DNA from: Mugil cephalus
Taxonomy: Eukaryota; Chordata; Actinopteri; Mugiliformes; Mugilidae
NCBI RefSeq assembly: GCF_022458985.1
Contig: NC_061772.1
Location: 26,099,501 to 26,163,500, forward strand
Length of the DNA: 64,000 nucleotides
Direction: 5' to 3'
How positions within the stretch are numbered: the stretch's first letter is position 1; every line of letters begins with the position of its first letter. Under the pieces are notes generated by a model, which was given only the letters and a program-made list of their open reading frames with translations, searched no databases and had not been told where the DNA came from. This document shows positions 14,521-25,696 of the stretch, piece by piece. The translations under genes were made by a program, and so were the position numbers.

Positions 14521-14702
14521 TTTTTTATTTTTAATAAATTTGCAAAAATCTTTTTTTTTTCACTATGGGGTTCACCATTCTGGGGTTTTGTTTGCAGAAG
14601 TTTGAGGGAAAAAAATCATTTAATCAATTTTGGAATGAGGCTGTAACATAAAATGTGGAAAAAGTGAAGCACAGTGAATACATTACAGACATACACTGTA
14701 TA

Positions 14703-15480
14703 TTTAGACTTTTTTGATTTTATTCATCCACAAGGGAAATTGCCTGGTCACAGTAGCTGCACATAAAAAAACACTCTTGAGAGCCACAAGTAACAAAGAT
14801 ATAATAAAATAAGAAAAAAATCCAGTAAAATAGCATAAGCAAAAAATCAAAACACGAGTAAATACTCAGGAAGGATTAATAAGGTGCATTAATATGAATT
14901 AATTCTGGTATGGTGGGGGTGATGGATTGTCCATGATGGAGAGCAGTTTGTCCAGTGTCCTCTTGTCCCTCACTGAGTTATATGTCTCCAAATTATCACA
15001 TGTCCAGCCTTCGGATCAATGTGTTGATCCTACTGACGTCTTTTCTGCTGGTGCTATTCCCCCAACAAACCACAGCAAAGACCAGGACACTCAGACAGAC
15101 TGGTAGAAAGACTCTAGTAACTCACTGCACACACTGAAAGACCTGAACTTCCTGAGAAGGTAGAGTCTGCTCATGGTTTTATTGTCCACAGCATCACAGT
15201 TGTCCATATGGTCCAGATTGTTGTTCATGTAGGTACTTTTAGTGGTCCCCTACTTCCACCTCCAGGCCCTGAATGATGATGGGCTCTGCTCATGTCCTCT
15301 ATGTCCTTAAGTCAATGACCAGCTCCTTGGTCTTGTCCACATTGAGGAGTAGGTGGTTTGCTTGGGACGACACCAAACAGTCTGTGATCATTGTCCTCTT
15401 GTCCATCTCTAATACGCTCAGCCACTGCAGAGTCATCAGAGAACATCTGCAGGTGGCAGGACCCAGCACCTCTTTTCTTT
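14703..15480 (-). mobile_element. 5'-truncated LINE with RT C-terminal remnant
   Basis: On the minus strand, interrupted frames give pieces of a non-LTR reverse transcriptase C-terminal region: NHLLLNVDKTKELVIDLR near 15370-15310, then PIIIQGLEVEV, and further on AVVCWGNSTS. These resemble the Rex1/Babar type of fish LINE. The 3' end lies at about 14705-14760, where the plus strand shows TTTATTCATCCACAAGGGAA. Stops and shifts are present throughout, so it is a dead copy. It abuts the end of the Tc1 element. Confidence 0.75.
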
Positions 15481-16330
15481 TAGTACCGTATACACGAACA
15501 TAAAGACTTTAAGTTAGGTGAACAAACACAAAATGTAGCTCGAACGTAGCTTAATGTTACTCTGATCAAACAACCCTTGTTAAGTGCAATGATGCCGGTA
15601 ACTCGTTACTCTAATCTGACTCTAATCTGAACACTTTTTTTAAATTTATTTATTTTTTAAAGTAATGAGTAATCTAACACGTTGTTATTTCCATCCCATT
15701 GATCAGATAAAAGTTACTTATCCAAGTACATGCAATGTTTTGCCGAAGGGAGATTACAAGTTAATAAAGTAACCTGTAATCTTATTTAGTTACTTTTCAA
15801 ATCAAGTAATCAGTAATTATGTAATTAAGTCTATTCAGGTTCAATTTAAAGGGTATGTTCATTTGAATTAAAACCCTTAATTCACTGAACTCACCCTGGC
15901 ATTTTATTTATACATCCATCTTCACTTTATGACGATAAAGTTCAATCTAATCTAACAAAAGCAAATATTTCTGGAAAGGGCAGAGAACATTTAATAAGAA
16001 ATAATCTATAATGCAAGACAAATCCTTAGACATTTATTGAGAAAAAAATCCATAAAAGTCACATTTTTATTGAGAAAAAACAAGCTTAGGCTTATTTATA
16101 AATAATAATAATAATAATAATAATAATAAACTTAACCCATTGGATGTTGTAGCCTTTTAATTTCTACAAATGTGCGTTTTAAAATCTTTTTAGACCGGAT
16201 AAAAACAACTTTACGCCTTAACATTAAAAAATAGGTGATTTTTAATGTTCATATATGTTAATATATATGTCAGTATCTTAATTTGAAGACATTTACCAGT
16301 CGATGTGGTCTCTTTTACGCATGAGCCCGC
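15481..16330. other. Upstream flank of efnb2
   Basis: The DNA is AT-rich with an (AAT)n microsatellite at 16099-16129 and a possible LINE tail near 15900-15960 (ATAAAGTTCAATCTAATCTA). No coding exon is seen. Confidence 0.4.
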
Positions 16331-16334
16331 AGCC

Positions 16335-16350
16335 TATATATGGGCGGTCC
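16335..16350 (+). promoter_or_regulatory. Putative efnb2 core promoter (TATA plus GC box)
   Basis: TATATA at about 16335-16341 is followed at once by GGGCGG. It lies about 290 bp upstream of the preferred start codon, so transcription would begin near 16365. The surrounding 16300-16600 is richer in CpG than the flanks. This is inference from position and motif only. Confidence 0.5.
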
Positions 16351-16585
16351 GGTCCGGTCAGCTGACGCCTAAAATACTCCACACAATCTCCGTCCTCAGT
16401 ACACGGGTTTGGTCACACGAATGAATTTCTGGCCAATTACGCACAATGTGGAAAATTTCATGCCAGCGCCGGAGGAAGACTTTCAACTTGGTGGAATTTC
16501 ACTCGGGAACGTGTCCTGTGCGCGCACCTGGAGCCACCGGAGACATGCAGAGGGGAGCGATCTCACGCACTTTTGACTGTGTTTT

Positions 16586-16734
16586 ATGATACTGAGCCGC
16601 CGTGTGCCCCGCGATTTGATTCCTGTGATGGGGAGAAGGACATGGAGCTGCGGTGCCGGGATCCTGCTGGCCGTCATTTGCTCATGTGGCGCCGTCACTC
16701 TGGAGTCCATCCACTGGAGCAGCTCCAATGCAAA
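16586..16734 (+). CDS. efnb2b: efnb2 exon 1 (signal peptide)
   Basis: Two in-frame ATGs exist. The one at 16586 has a weak context (TTTT before ATG, A after). The one at 16628 has G at -3 and G at +4 and gives a conventional signal peptide, MGRRTWSCGAGILLAVICSC, so I prefer it; the upstream choice adds 14 residues. Mature domain sequence starts around LESIHWSSSNAK. The exon ends in phase 2 at a GTTAGT donor. Confidence 0.88.
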
Positions 16735-19721
16735 GTTAGTCGATGAATCAATTTCTGATGAAGTAACTCTCTGTTGCTGCTTTGTTTGAGTTGTGTCACC
16801 AGGCTGATGAAGAGCTGCAGTTTTGGGTATTTATCTAAACGACGCTGAGTGGAGCTTAGTTTGGATTTGTGTAATTGACAGATAATTGGCGAGTGACAGG
16901 TTCGAGAAGGGATTAGATATAAGATACATGTTCACATTCTTCTCAGATGCCTGGATTAGCTGTTGTTTTATGACATGTCAAACTGAAGAAATCAACTAAA
17001 TCAGCACTTATTTTATCTGCATTCATTTAATGCATTACATCCAAATATTATGTGCTTATTGATATTAGATTCAACTTTATTGTCATTGCACATGTTTAAG
17101 TGCAGGTCAGTGAAATGCATCCAAACAGAAGTGTAAAGTATGCACACGTGTTCAGATATACATGTGAATTTAAACTGAATTAAAACAGTCTACACAATGA
17201 CCCCTGGCAGCAGGATATGTGCAGATATAACAGCAGGATTTTTACAGTATAAAACTATTTATAGGGGTTTATTTGGATTTATTTTTAACTCACCAAATCT
17301 CATTGCTTAATAATTTTCTGCTGACTGACGAATGACCTCATGTTGAAGTTAAAAAACTGAACATCTTCAGTTTTGGCCTGTTCTTCAAAGATGAAAAAAA
17401 AAAGCCATTTAAGATGTCATGAGGGGCATTTTCCACCATTTTATACTTCCTAATTATTGACTTATCATATAATCCTTAAAGATTTTGCAGAGTTTAAAGC
17501 CTCAAAATACATATTCTACTATAAAGCAAATATTAAACAGTTGTATTGTTTAACCACATTGTTTTTGAAGTAGAATTATTTCCTCTTTTTCCCTCCTGCC
17601 GCCCTCTCACACGCAGATTTACTCCCGGTCGTGGCCTCGTCCTGTATCCTCAGATAGGAGACAAGATGGACATCGTGTGTCCCCGGGCAGATGCTTCCTC
17701 TGGGGGACAGGAGGAGTTTTACAGGATCTTCCTGGTTTCTCGGGGTCAGCTGGAGAGCTGCGCCATCGACAAGACGGACACGGCTCTCCTGAACTGCGAC
17801 AAGCCTTACCGGGACGTGAAGTTCACGTTCAAGTTTCAGGAGTTCAGCCCCAACCTCTGGGGGCTGGAGTTCCTCAAGGGGAGGGATTATTATATCACCT
17901 GTGAGTAAAAAATGAAGCCGCGTTGTCCCCGAGCGCCGCACGTGTTCGTGTGCGCGTCGCGGCTCGCGATGCACGAGAAACACGAAGCGGCTGCTCTCTT
18001 CCTACAGGTGGAGCGGCAATTGGCTCAGTGCTTGCAACGGTTTCCATATATCTCGTGGGTAAAGAGGACGCCTCATCACCCTCCTCGGCTCCCTCTCAGT
18101 TTGTCAGATTGTGTGAGAGTCAAATCAAAAAAAAAAAAAAAAAACGGGGCCTTGTTATTGGGCCGCTGTCGGTTAAACCAGCATCTTAGTGGCAAGCGAT
18201 GCATGAGATACAGAGCAAGTCTGACCGTGTAGCCTCACCCGCTTCGCCACGCTCTGACAGCACACTTTGCCCTGGCAGGCCAGTGTGATTCCAGGGGCTT
18301 ACATGCCCCAAATCACACAAGGCTTTTACAGCATCAGGCAGATTTGATGGGGGCTTTCATGGCAACGTAGCTTGTAGCCTGTGATGTGGTTATCTGACCT
18401 AAATGCTGCTAACAAGTCTTCGTGTGTGTGTGTGTGTGTGTGTGTCTGAGTGTGAGTGACAGGGGTGAACCAGAGTTCTTGGTGTGAGGTTTTGAATGCA
18501 AGTTTAGTTTCTGCTGTATTTATTTCTTGAAAGGGCTTAAATATTTATTATTTCGTTGGTTGATAGGTTCAGCAAGAATAGCTTCCAGTTCATGAGGAAA
18601 ACCGAGCTAACGTGCAGCATAAATTAATAGTTTTATCATAACTCTCTCTTTATGTTGAAGTATTTTCTCTGCAGCCTTACTTGCATGTGTGTGATCATCC
18701 ATATGCTGCGCGTAACATCTTTATTTGTGCTGTGTGTGCTTCTTTCTTTTTTTTTTTTTTTTTCTTGCATAAGTGATGCAAGATTTGGCAACAGGCTGAA
18801 CCATCTGCTAAGAAATCCTAATGAAACCACGGATTGCTTCGATAGACACGTCTTAAGGTGATTACTTGAAAGTTTAAATATAATTGAACGCTCACTTCCC
18901 CCCTCCCTCCTATCTCTGTTTATCAGCCACATCTACAGGCACTCTGCAAGGTCTGGATAACACTAGCGGGGGGGCGTGCAGGACCAAATCCATGAAGCTG
19001 GTGCTGAGAGTCGGCCAGAGTAAGCGCTTGGTGTTTGTGCATGTGTGCGGCTGTAAGTGGCGAATGGCTACTGAAGTTTCATTGAGGTATGTTATTCGTG
19101 TGATGCAATGATTTTATCTTCTCCCCCCGATTTGCTAAGTGGTCAGATGATCTCCATCACGCACTCGCTCTCCTGAAGAGAGATTGCCGTCGTGAATTAT
19201 CTGAAATCCCTAATTCAAACCAGCAGCAGCTTAGAGCCATCAGATTTATCTCGCATGCGATCGGGACAGTCGGTGTCTTTTTTTTCTGTATTAACATCAG
19301 AATAGCCAATAGTCCTTTTCCATCAAACGTCTATCACACACATTAAAAATTTAATAAAGCTGGCATCCACATCCTCCCCCTCCTTACTTTAAATGTCCTG
19401 AGGATCACACAGATGATTAGATTTCTATTCATCTTCTATCAGTGCACCATTATGTTTCATTTTATGAGCTTTATGATAAACGTATTTGTCTGTAACGCCA
19501 CGTAATCAGGGAAATTAGACAGACGCCCTCTTTCTGCATGTTTCTCGAAAACCTTAAAGGCCAAATCTATGAAAGGCCCTGGATGTTTTTTTTTCTTCAG
19601 AAATGTGAAGTATTATTAACTTGAATTATTCATTAGTTTGAGTTAGAGATGAAATAAAATAAAATAAATCAGCATTTCGCATGTTTCTCAAATGATCAGA
19701 ACTGAGAGAGAACACGGGCTG

Positions 19722-19753
<32 letters not shown>

Positions 19754-22700
19754 CGCTGTGTTTACCAACACTGTTGGTGTAAACAAACAGTTAACAGCTA
19801 GGGAGAATATTAATAACTGGGATCTAGTTGTAATCTTGTTTTAATCCCGACATATATTAAAAATCCTGTCAATCAGTTTTCGGGAGTCGACGCAGCTATG
19901 TCGGATTTGGATTTACAGATTCTGCCTCTTAGACTCTCAACGTGCGGTTATTTTGTGCAGAGGAAATGTGGCGTGAGTACTTAAATATTCATGCGAATGG
20001 CGAATGAATAATAATGCACTGGAAGAAAAAAAAAAATACTAAAAAAATACCAGTATGAAGTAAGCTAATTACAGGAGGAATCCTCGTAAATGTGCACCGT
20101 CCTCATAAATTAATAAGTTAAACGGAAGGAAACATTTTACTTTAGTTTATTTTTCACTGACTCTTAAAACCATATTGTACATGCGAGTCTATTTTGATAG
20201 AATTCTTGGTTTTATTACTATTTAGTGCTCCATCTTTTTTTAAATGTTACATGTGAGAGACTTAAAAAAAATCTGAGACACATTCAAATTATTTACTGAA
20301 GTTAAAGTATCTTTAAACACAAGTAAAATCGTCTGCTAAGGCAGTGGTTTCCAACCTTTTCCAACTCAGGAAAAAATTTCTCAGCCCTCCTTCGACTCTA
20401 ATAAATATGGAGGCCATATAATGTGTTCTCTTTTTTTTATATATATATTTAAGATTGAACATAGAGGACTGAACTGAATACAGGAGAAACATGTTGGAAG
20501 CTCCACAGTCACAGCATCTGTAACATGTTGCAACATCTTCACCATCACTGTTTTCAAGGAGCTGTCCATCAGCACCACACAGATATCACACATGACTAAA
20601 CAAGGGGCTAATTAACAAATGATTCATAAATAACAGTATCCTTCTACATTCTCATATATAACAATCTGACGTCTAAAATCAGATGCAAACAAAATCCAAA
20701 TATCAAAAGGAGCCCATTAAATCGATAGGCTTAGAAATAAACCCGACATAAAGATGATGTAAATTCTGCTCGTTTCGAGCCAAACTTCAATTTCAGCAAA
20801 CATCAAAGAAACTAAGAGAGAAACTAAAATTAAAACATTGCACTCTTACTTGTGGCTTTTTCCCCTTTAAAATAAAAACTGCAGTGGATCATATTAGGAT
20901 GTCATGGCGTTGGTGTTGGACTTTCAGAACACAACCAAAAAAAAAACCCAAATATGAAATGAAATGAATTGGCGGCCCACTTGCAATACTTTGGCGGCCC
21001 ACCAGGGGGCTGCGGCCCACATGTTGGGAGTCACTGTGCTCAGGAAAGAGGTTTAAGCAACACAACTCCTCAAACTGACAACGCTCCTTTTGTTATATTA
21101 TCACATGATGTCCATTGGTTTCCAAAATAAAAGCTGTTTTGAGGTAGTGACCTGCACACGTAGCCGACGTCGATGCAAGTCGTTTATAGTTGTACCTCAC
21201 CAGTCTTACTCTGTAACAACTCCACCCAAACACTATTCAGTGTCTTTTTTAAATTTTTTTACCAGTCTTTAACAAACTTTTTGTTTCCTGCTTCACTCTC
21301 AACAATGGCAGCTGAAGCTTTCGCCAAACATTTTGCAGAACGCGACTCATTCCACTGCCTGTATCTCCTCAAACCTCCTCAGTGAATCTCACTCATGCTT
21401 TACTGATCCAAAACAATCAGTTTGAAAACTGCGGAGATGGAGAAGCAGAAACGCGCTGGACCAATCACAGGCTCTGCGTAGGCTGTAGCCTCTTTTTAAC
21501 GCGTGAGTTTCCGCCTCTAACAGTTGACGGATCTTAAAAGGGAGAAGGAGTGGAAAGATATCATCCTCATATCTGTTTGAAGTTTTTTTTTTTTTTATTT
21601 TGTGTTGAATCCTTTTAATCATTTGAACAGTTAATTAGATTAAACATTACTTGGGGTATTTTAGCCTCTTTTTTTTTTGCTAGGATCAAATTTTCTTTAA
21701 TGTAAAACTAAGCTACTGTGACAAAGTAATTTCCCTCGTGGAGCATTAAAGTCAATCACTAAACCACATTTTAGTTTCCGTTTTCAGACATTTGAAACAT
21801 TACAACAGGCACCGAATACATGACGGTTTTTATAAACGGTCAAAAGGAAGAAAGCTTGGGAACCAGCGGCTTCATTTTTAATTATTTTTTATTTATTAGC
21901 AGCTTTAGAGAGTCATAAGTCATTACTATGTTTTTTTAAACATGTACTTAAACCAACTTTCTCCTCTGTCAGTTTGAATTAGTAAAAGGGTGTTAAACTT
22001 TTAATCTTAAATTAATCTCATTGAATTCATTAAAAGTCATTTTAAATCTCTGTACATGATCTGATTCACTTAGTTTCCCCCTAGTTTGACGTCATAAATA
22101 AAGCAGAATATTTCTGGTTTAAAAAAATTAAAAAAATTAAATCCAATAAAAGAATTAGTTACTTTCCACCAATGTTACAGAAAGTAACGTTTTTATTATT
22201 TAAAATCCAAAAGGAAGCGAATAATAAAATATTATTGATCTATTAAGAAGAGGTGGGATAAAATAAATGTATACTTCCTTTTATTTATTTTCATTTACTG
22301 TTATTTATGTTTCTTGTGTCCATCACTCTATGATTATTTATTTATTCATTTATTACATGTTCAAATTAACTAAACTAAACTCAGACTGCAGCTGATGTTC
22401 ATTTCCCATAATTCCTCTTGGAAAAACCCCAGGGAAAAAACTGAAACCGGTGAATTCACTTAAACGCGTGTGGGAGGAGGAAGTGAACGCACTAGTGATA
22501 GTTTTTCCACTGAATAAAACAGTGAGAGTCCCGGTTGTGACTCAAACTGCAATAAAAATTACCCTTGTGGTGTGGCTTGGGTGAGAAGAATGGTTTCCCT
22601 GATTCTCCTCTGATGCATTTTAGCCTAAATGACTGAACGACTGTTGGTGCAGAAACAAACAGTCCGAAAAGAAAGACGCTCGACGTGGGGAAACGTTGCA

Positions 22701-23011
22701 GCAGAGGCATTTTGACGTGATATAACCCCACAGTGAGTCTGGGGACGTGGTGCTTACATCTTTGTGCGTTTCTGTTGCAGACTCTTCAGATCCGTCCTCA
22801 ACGCTTCAGGAGTCCCCCACCAGATTCCCGCCCACGCGACCAAAGTCCAAGGCTAAGGACGCCTCGGCGAAGGAAAAGGACATAAAAAGTAAAGTTGGTA
22901 TAAGGACAAACTAAAAAGCATTGCACACGTGTACCGCTGCTGGACATTTTCAAAGGCTCCGCAATCTGCTCAACCTTTACACTTTGTTACCAGTGTATTT
23001 ACCAGTTTATT

Positions 23012-23078
<67 letters not shown>

Positions 23079-24368
23079 TTGAGCAACAAGAGACTGACAC
23101 AAACTCTGACATTATTTTAAGGCTTGAAACTGATAGAGAGATTAAGTAGGGAACTCCCCCACCTACCATATGTGTTCTATATTAAACTCGGCTGAGTGCT
23201 ATTTATAAATATACGTTATTATTATCAAAATTGCATCATTTTGCATTCAGTATGAACTTATTCAAATAATACACAGGTTTATTTCAAACATTAGCAGGCA
23301 ACAGTAGGGCGGCCGTGCAATGGCGTAAACATACCTGACATAAACATACCTAACGTTAGCGGCTGTACTTTTAGCTTTTCTTCTGCTAATGTTGCAGCAT
23401 GCGTCTTAACCTGGAGACTGAATAGGCTCTCAGCCAGTTGCAGCCTCCTGATTGCCTCCACTTATACCCTTTAGTAAAATATGTTGGATTCGTGTTAATG
23501 CGTATGTAAAGAAATTTAAATTTGTGAAGGGAAAATAAGTGCCTTCATGGACCCCTAGTGGTCGCAGACCCCCTGTTGAAGACCTATGGCCTATATAAAT
23601 GTATATAAATGTGTTCTGCTCCTTAAAGGGAAGGATTTGCCCCTTTATTCATCTGCAAACGCAATAAACTTAATAATAAATAAAACAAAAGACTGCAAAT
23701 AGTAATCTACTCATGTTGGTGACTGACTGAATCAAGGAACTTTATTTTTCGACACTGCTGCTGCTTCCAATCTGCATCAGAACCTCCAGCGTCGTGTCAA
23801 AGGCGCCGGGCTGTTTACCAGTGTGACACTAAACATTAGAGAATCTCGTCCTGCGTCCAGCTTTGACTGCATGTTTTTAGCCTGTCCCAGGGCCTTCAGA
23901 TCACCATGTCACATGCTTTTATCTCAGTTTCTCCTCTTTCCCCCATCCCTCCTTTCGTGCCTCGCGGCAGACGGGGACTCGGTCGACGAACAAACCGACA
24001 CCGGCGGCGGTGACGACGGCGGCCCAGAGCCGGGCATGTTGGTTTGGATCGCGTGCGGCTGCGTGATCTTCCTCCTGGCCATCGCCGTCGTGCTGGCCGT
24101 GATGTGGAGGTACCACCGGCGCCGCCTCGTCCCAGACGGCCAGCGGTCCGCCTCCATGTCCCTCAACACGTTGCCTGTGCCGAAGCGGGACAGCATCAGC
24201 AGCGACAACAACGGCTCGGACCGCAGCGACGTCGTCTTTCCTCTGCGGGCCTCCGACACCATGATCTGTCGACACTACGAGCGCGTGAGCAGCGACTACG
24301 GGCCTCCTGTTTACATCGTTCAGGAGATACCACCTCAGAGTCCCACCAACATCTACTACAAAGTCTAA
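16628..24368 (+). CDS. efnb2b: Ephrin-B2-type ligand, five exons (introns included in span)
   Basis: Joined exons 16628-16734, 17617-17900, 18927-19019, 22781-22888 and 23971-24368 give 329 residues; human ephrin-B2 has 333. All introns are GT-AG and phases agree. Order: signal peptide (about 1-24), ephrin receptor-binding domain (about 25-161), stalk (162-219), one membrane helix (about 220-243), cytoplasmic tail (244-329). Four domain cysteines are at 57, 84, 96 and 148. The Eph-binding G-H loop FSPNLWGLEF (112-121) is identical to ephrin-B2 and differs from ephrin-B1 (NYMG) and mammalian ephrin-B3 (YSPNLWGHEF). The tail has conserved Tyr sites and ends in the PDZ-binding motif YYKV. Ephrin-B2 binds EphB receptors and EphA4 on neighbouring cells and signals in both directions, in vessel and neural patterning. 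The miR-17-92 and gpc5 neighbours suggest the efnb2b paralogue; that assignment is inference. Confidence 0.93.
17068..17270 (-). repeat. LINE 3'-tail-like repeat in efnb2 intron 1
   Basis: The start, TTCAACTTTATTGTCATTGC, is a common plus-strand signature of the reversed 3' end of fish LINEs (Rex/L2 type). The copy is about 200 bp, non-coding and 5'-truncated. Confidence 0.5.
17617..17900 (+). CDS. efnb2b: efnb2 exon 2 (receptor-binding domain)
   Basis: The exon follows an acceptor ACACGCAG and ends at a GTGAGT donor. It encodes most of the ephrin ectodomain from FTPGRGLVLYPQIGDKMDIV through the G-H loop to DYYIT, including three of the four domain cysteines. It is the most conserved and GC-richest exon of the gene. 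Confidence 0.97.
18927..19019 (+). CDS. efnb2b: efnb2 exon 3 (end of ephrin domain)
   Basis: Ninety-three bases between a TTTATCAG acceptor and a GTAAGC donor. It completes the domain with STSTGTLQGLDN, the fourth cysteine in GGACRTK, and the final strand MKLVLRVGQ. An N-x-S sequon (NTS) lies in the loop before the cysteine. Confidence 0.96.
20342..21036. mobile_element. hAT-type non-autonomous element in efnb2 intron 3
   Basis: The element begins CAGTGGTTTCCAACC and ends TTGGGAGTCACTG, imperfect inverted repeats of the hAT type. Flanks are TGCTAAGG (20334-20341) and TGCTCAGG (21037-21044), an 8-bp duplication with one mismatch. The 695-bp body has no transposase frame. The right end contains GGCGGCCCAC twice, a composition common in such elements. 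Confidence 0.8.
21700..21760. repeat. Short LINE-tail-like sequence in efnb2 intron 3
   Basis: GTGACAAAGTAATTTCCCTC followed by an ATTAAAGT tail resembles the forward 3' end of fish L2/Rex-type LINEs. Only the extreme end is recognisable. Confidence 0.4.
22781..22888 (+). CDS. efnb2b: efnb2 exon 4 (extracellular stalk)
   Basis: This exon of 108 bases is bounded by a TGTTGCAG acceptor and a GTAAAG donor. It encodes a Ser/Pro-rich then Lys-rich juxtamembrane stalk, from SSDPSSTLQESPTRFPPTRP to KEKDIK. The stalk is poorly conserved in the family, so the call rests on phase, splice sites and position. The junction with exon 3 creates an N-S-S sequon at residue 162. Confidence 0.88.
23012..23078 (+). 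repeat. (GATA)n microsatellite in efnb2 intron 4
   Basis: About 16 uninterrupted GATA units. The tract lies about 120 bp downstream of the exon 4 donor, is likely polymorphic in length, and has no coding effect. Confidence 0.95.
23166..23589 (+). mobile_element. hAT-like miniature element (copy 2) in efnb2 intron 4
   Basis: It shares GTTCTATATTAAACTCGG, AAAGAAATTTAAATTTGTG and CCCCCTGTTGAAGACCTA with copy 1, and contains extra internal sequence that copy 1 has lost. Orientation is the same as copy 1 and opposite to copy 3 at 40378-40970. Confidence 0.65.
23971..24368 (+). CDS. efnb2b: efnb2 exon 5 (transmembrane and cytoplasmic tail)
   Basis: After a CGCGGCAG acceptor the exon encodes an acidic Gly-rich linker, the membrane helix MLVWIACGCVIFLLAIAVVL, a basic stop-transfer RYHRRR, and the tail. 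The tail keeps LNTLPVPKR, SDVVFPLR and the conserved C-terminal region (PVYIVQE, PPQSP, NIYYKV). Two Tyr in the HYERVSSDYG segment match the Src-family phosphorylation and SH2-docking region. The stop is TAA at 24366-24368. Confidence 0.97.
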
Positions 24369-24582
24369 TGGCGGCTGCTCCGATTGGCGCTATTTTTGCT
24401 GCTGTGGTGGTGACCCTGAATTTTTTCAGTCAAGGAATGTGGGGAGCTCATGTGAAGAGCTGCGTTGTCCCGTCCATGCACTCTAACCGGACAAATGCCA
24501 GTCCTGTTCTTCTTCGCACTGCTCCAGGAAACCGTTTGTCGTCTTGATTCAGTGAGGAGAGGAATGTGGCCCATCATGACCA
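24369..24582 (+). other. Proximal 3' untranslated region of efnb2
   Basis: Sequence after the stop codon is non-coding up to the dispersed repeat at 24583. No close AATAAA is seen before the repeat. An ATTAAA-like or AATAAA word near 24824 lies inside repeat-derived sequence, so the true poly(A) site is unresolved. Confidence 0.4.
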
Positions 24583-24985
24583 TTGACTGTATATACTTAT
24601 GGACAAACCCATCGTGACGTCGCCCATTGGATTCTGAACCTCAGAAATGAAGCCCAAAGTAGGTTGAGCCCACGGTTGCCATGTTGGATGAGCTTTACTC
24701 CGCCCACACCTGGAAACTCCAAATATGGACATGGGGGTCGTGCCCAGCTCTCCACTACCTGTTAGCTCAGGCTACCTACCACCTGGCATTGAAAGCGGGA
24801 ATAATTACGCAGAAGTTTAAACCTTAATAAAAAACAAACGAATGAGTTACAAAAAGTAGTTTTTGTACCAGGCTGTGAACATGTTTAATAATGCTGTAAA
24901 GTCTGGCTTTTTAACATGGGGCTCTATGGGGATTTGCTCCCTTTTGGAACCAGCCTCAAGTGGCCACTCGATGAACTGCAGTTTT
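24576..24985 (+). repeat. Dispersed fish repeat (copy 1)
   Basis: The block ACCATTGACTGTATATACTT, then GACGTCGCCCATTGGATTCT and GCCATGTTGGATGAGCTTTA, recurs at 49168-49310 with about 85-90 percent identity by eye. It has no coding capacity. It may be a SINE or miniature DNA element; the class is unknown to me. Confidence 0.65.
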
Positions 24986-25240
24986 TTTGCACTTCCACGT
25001 GGGCTTCGTAGCTCAGACCTGGAAGTTGCCGCCTGATAATGACAGACATTAGTAGTTTATTTATTTATTTATTTATTGGTGAGATATGTGTGGAAGCGTG
25101 AGTAGTTTTGCACTGTCGCCACATGTGGCAGCTTCAGATGTACAGTAAATGTGTAGTTTTTATTTAATTTATTGACAAATCGTGGGTGAAAAAAAAGACT
25201 GGCATTGCACTTAAATACACTACGTTTACAAGCACTTATG

Positions 25241-25696
25241 TACACCGATCAGCCGTAACATTAAAACCACTGACAGGAGAAGTAAATAACATTTGAACAA
25301 TCTTCTGACAATTAATTTTTCTGCTGGGAAACTTCTGGACCTGGCATTCATTCATGCACAACCCACCTCATAACAGTGACACTCCTTGATGGCAGCAGCC
25401 TGACACAGACACACACATAAAACACTTTAGGAATAATAATAAAAAACATGAAGAACACCATGAGGTGTTGACCTGGCCTCCAAATTCACTAGATCCCAAA
25501 CTGATCAAGTATCTGTGGGATGATCCACAGAGGCCCCTCCCCTCAAAGGCCCCCACTAACAACATCCTGTTACCAGACACCACAGGGCACCTTCAGAAGG
25601 CCCATGTCTATTCTCAGAGGAAACTGTTTTGGAGGCACAAGGAGAGACCTACACATTATTAGGAAGGTGGTCATAATGTTGTGCCTGATCGGTGTA
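25241..25696 (+). mobile_element. Tc1/mariner-like element, copy A
   Basis: Ends TACACCGATCAGCCGTAACA and GTGCCTGATCGGTGTA form the inverted termini. Inside, a short frame reads WPPNSLDPKLIKYLWDDPQ, a corrupted form of the Tc1/mariner WPPNSPDLNPIE block. Related copies occur at 37597, 40108, 47252, 58076 and 60804, with a terminal scrap at 61663. All are deletion derivatives. Confidence 0.8.

Larger units (their letters stand above)
12960..14701 (+). mobile_element. Dead Tc1/mariner element, interrupted by other repeats
   Basis: The body resembles the widespread fish Tc1 family: a 5' region with CTATTCACAACCTTTGCCAT, a decayed transposase, and a 3' end with ATGTGGAAAAAGTGAAGC ending near CACTGTA at 14700. 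The 5' inverted repeat is missing or too diverged to see. A LINE tail is inserted at 13681-13915, and another repeat tail replaces sequence at about 14304-14520. The element belongs to the IS630-Tc1-mariner superfamily, which targets TA. It can no longer move by itself. Confidence 0.88.

Noticed and set aside
17576..17983. Antisense open frame across efnb2 exon 2
   Set aside because: It is the shadow of the GC-rich sense exon, whose product matches ephrin-B2.
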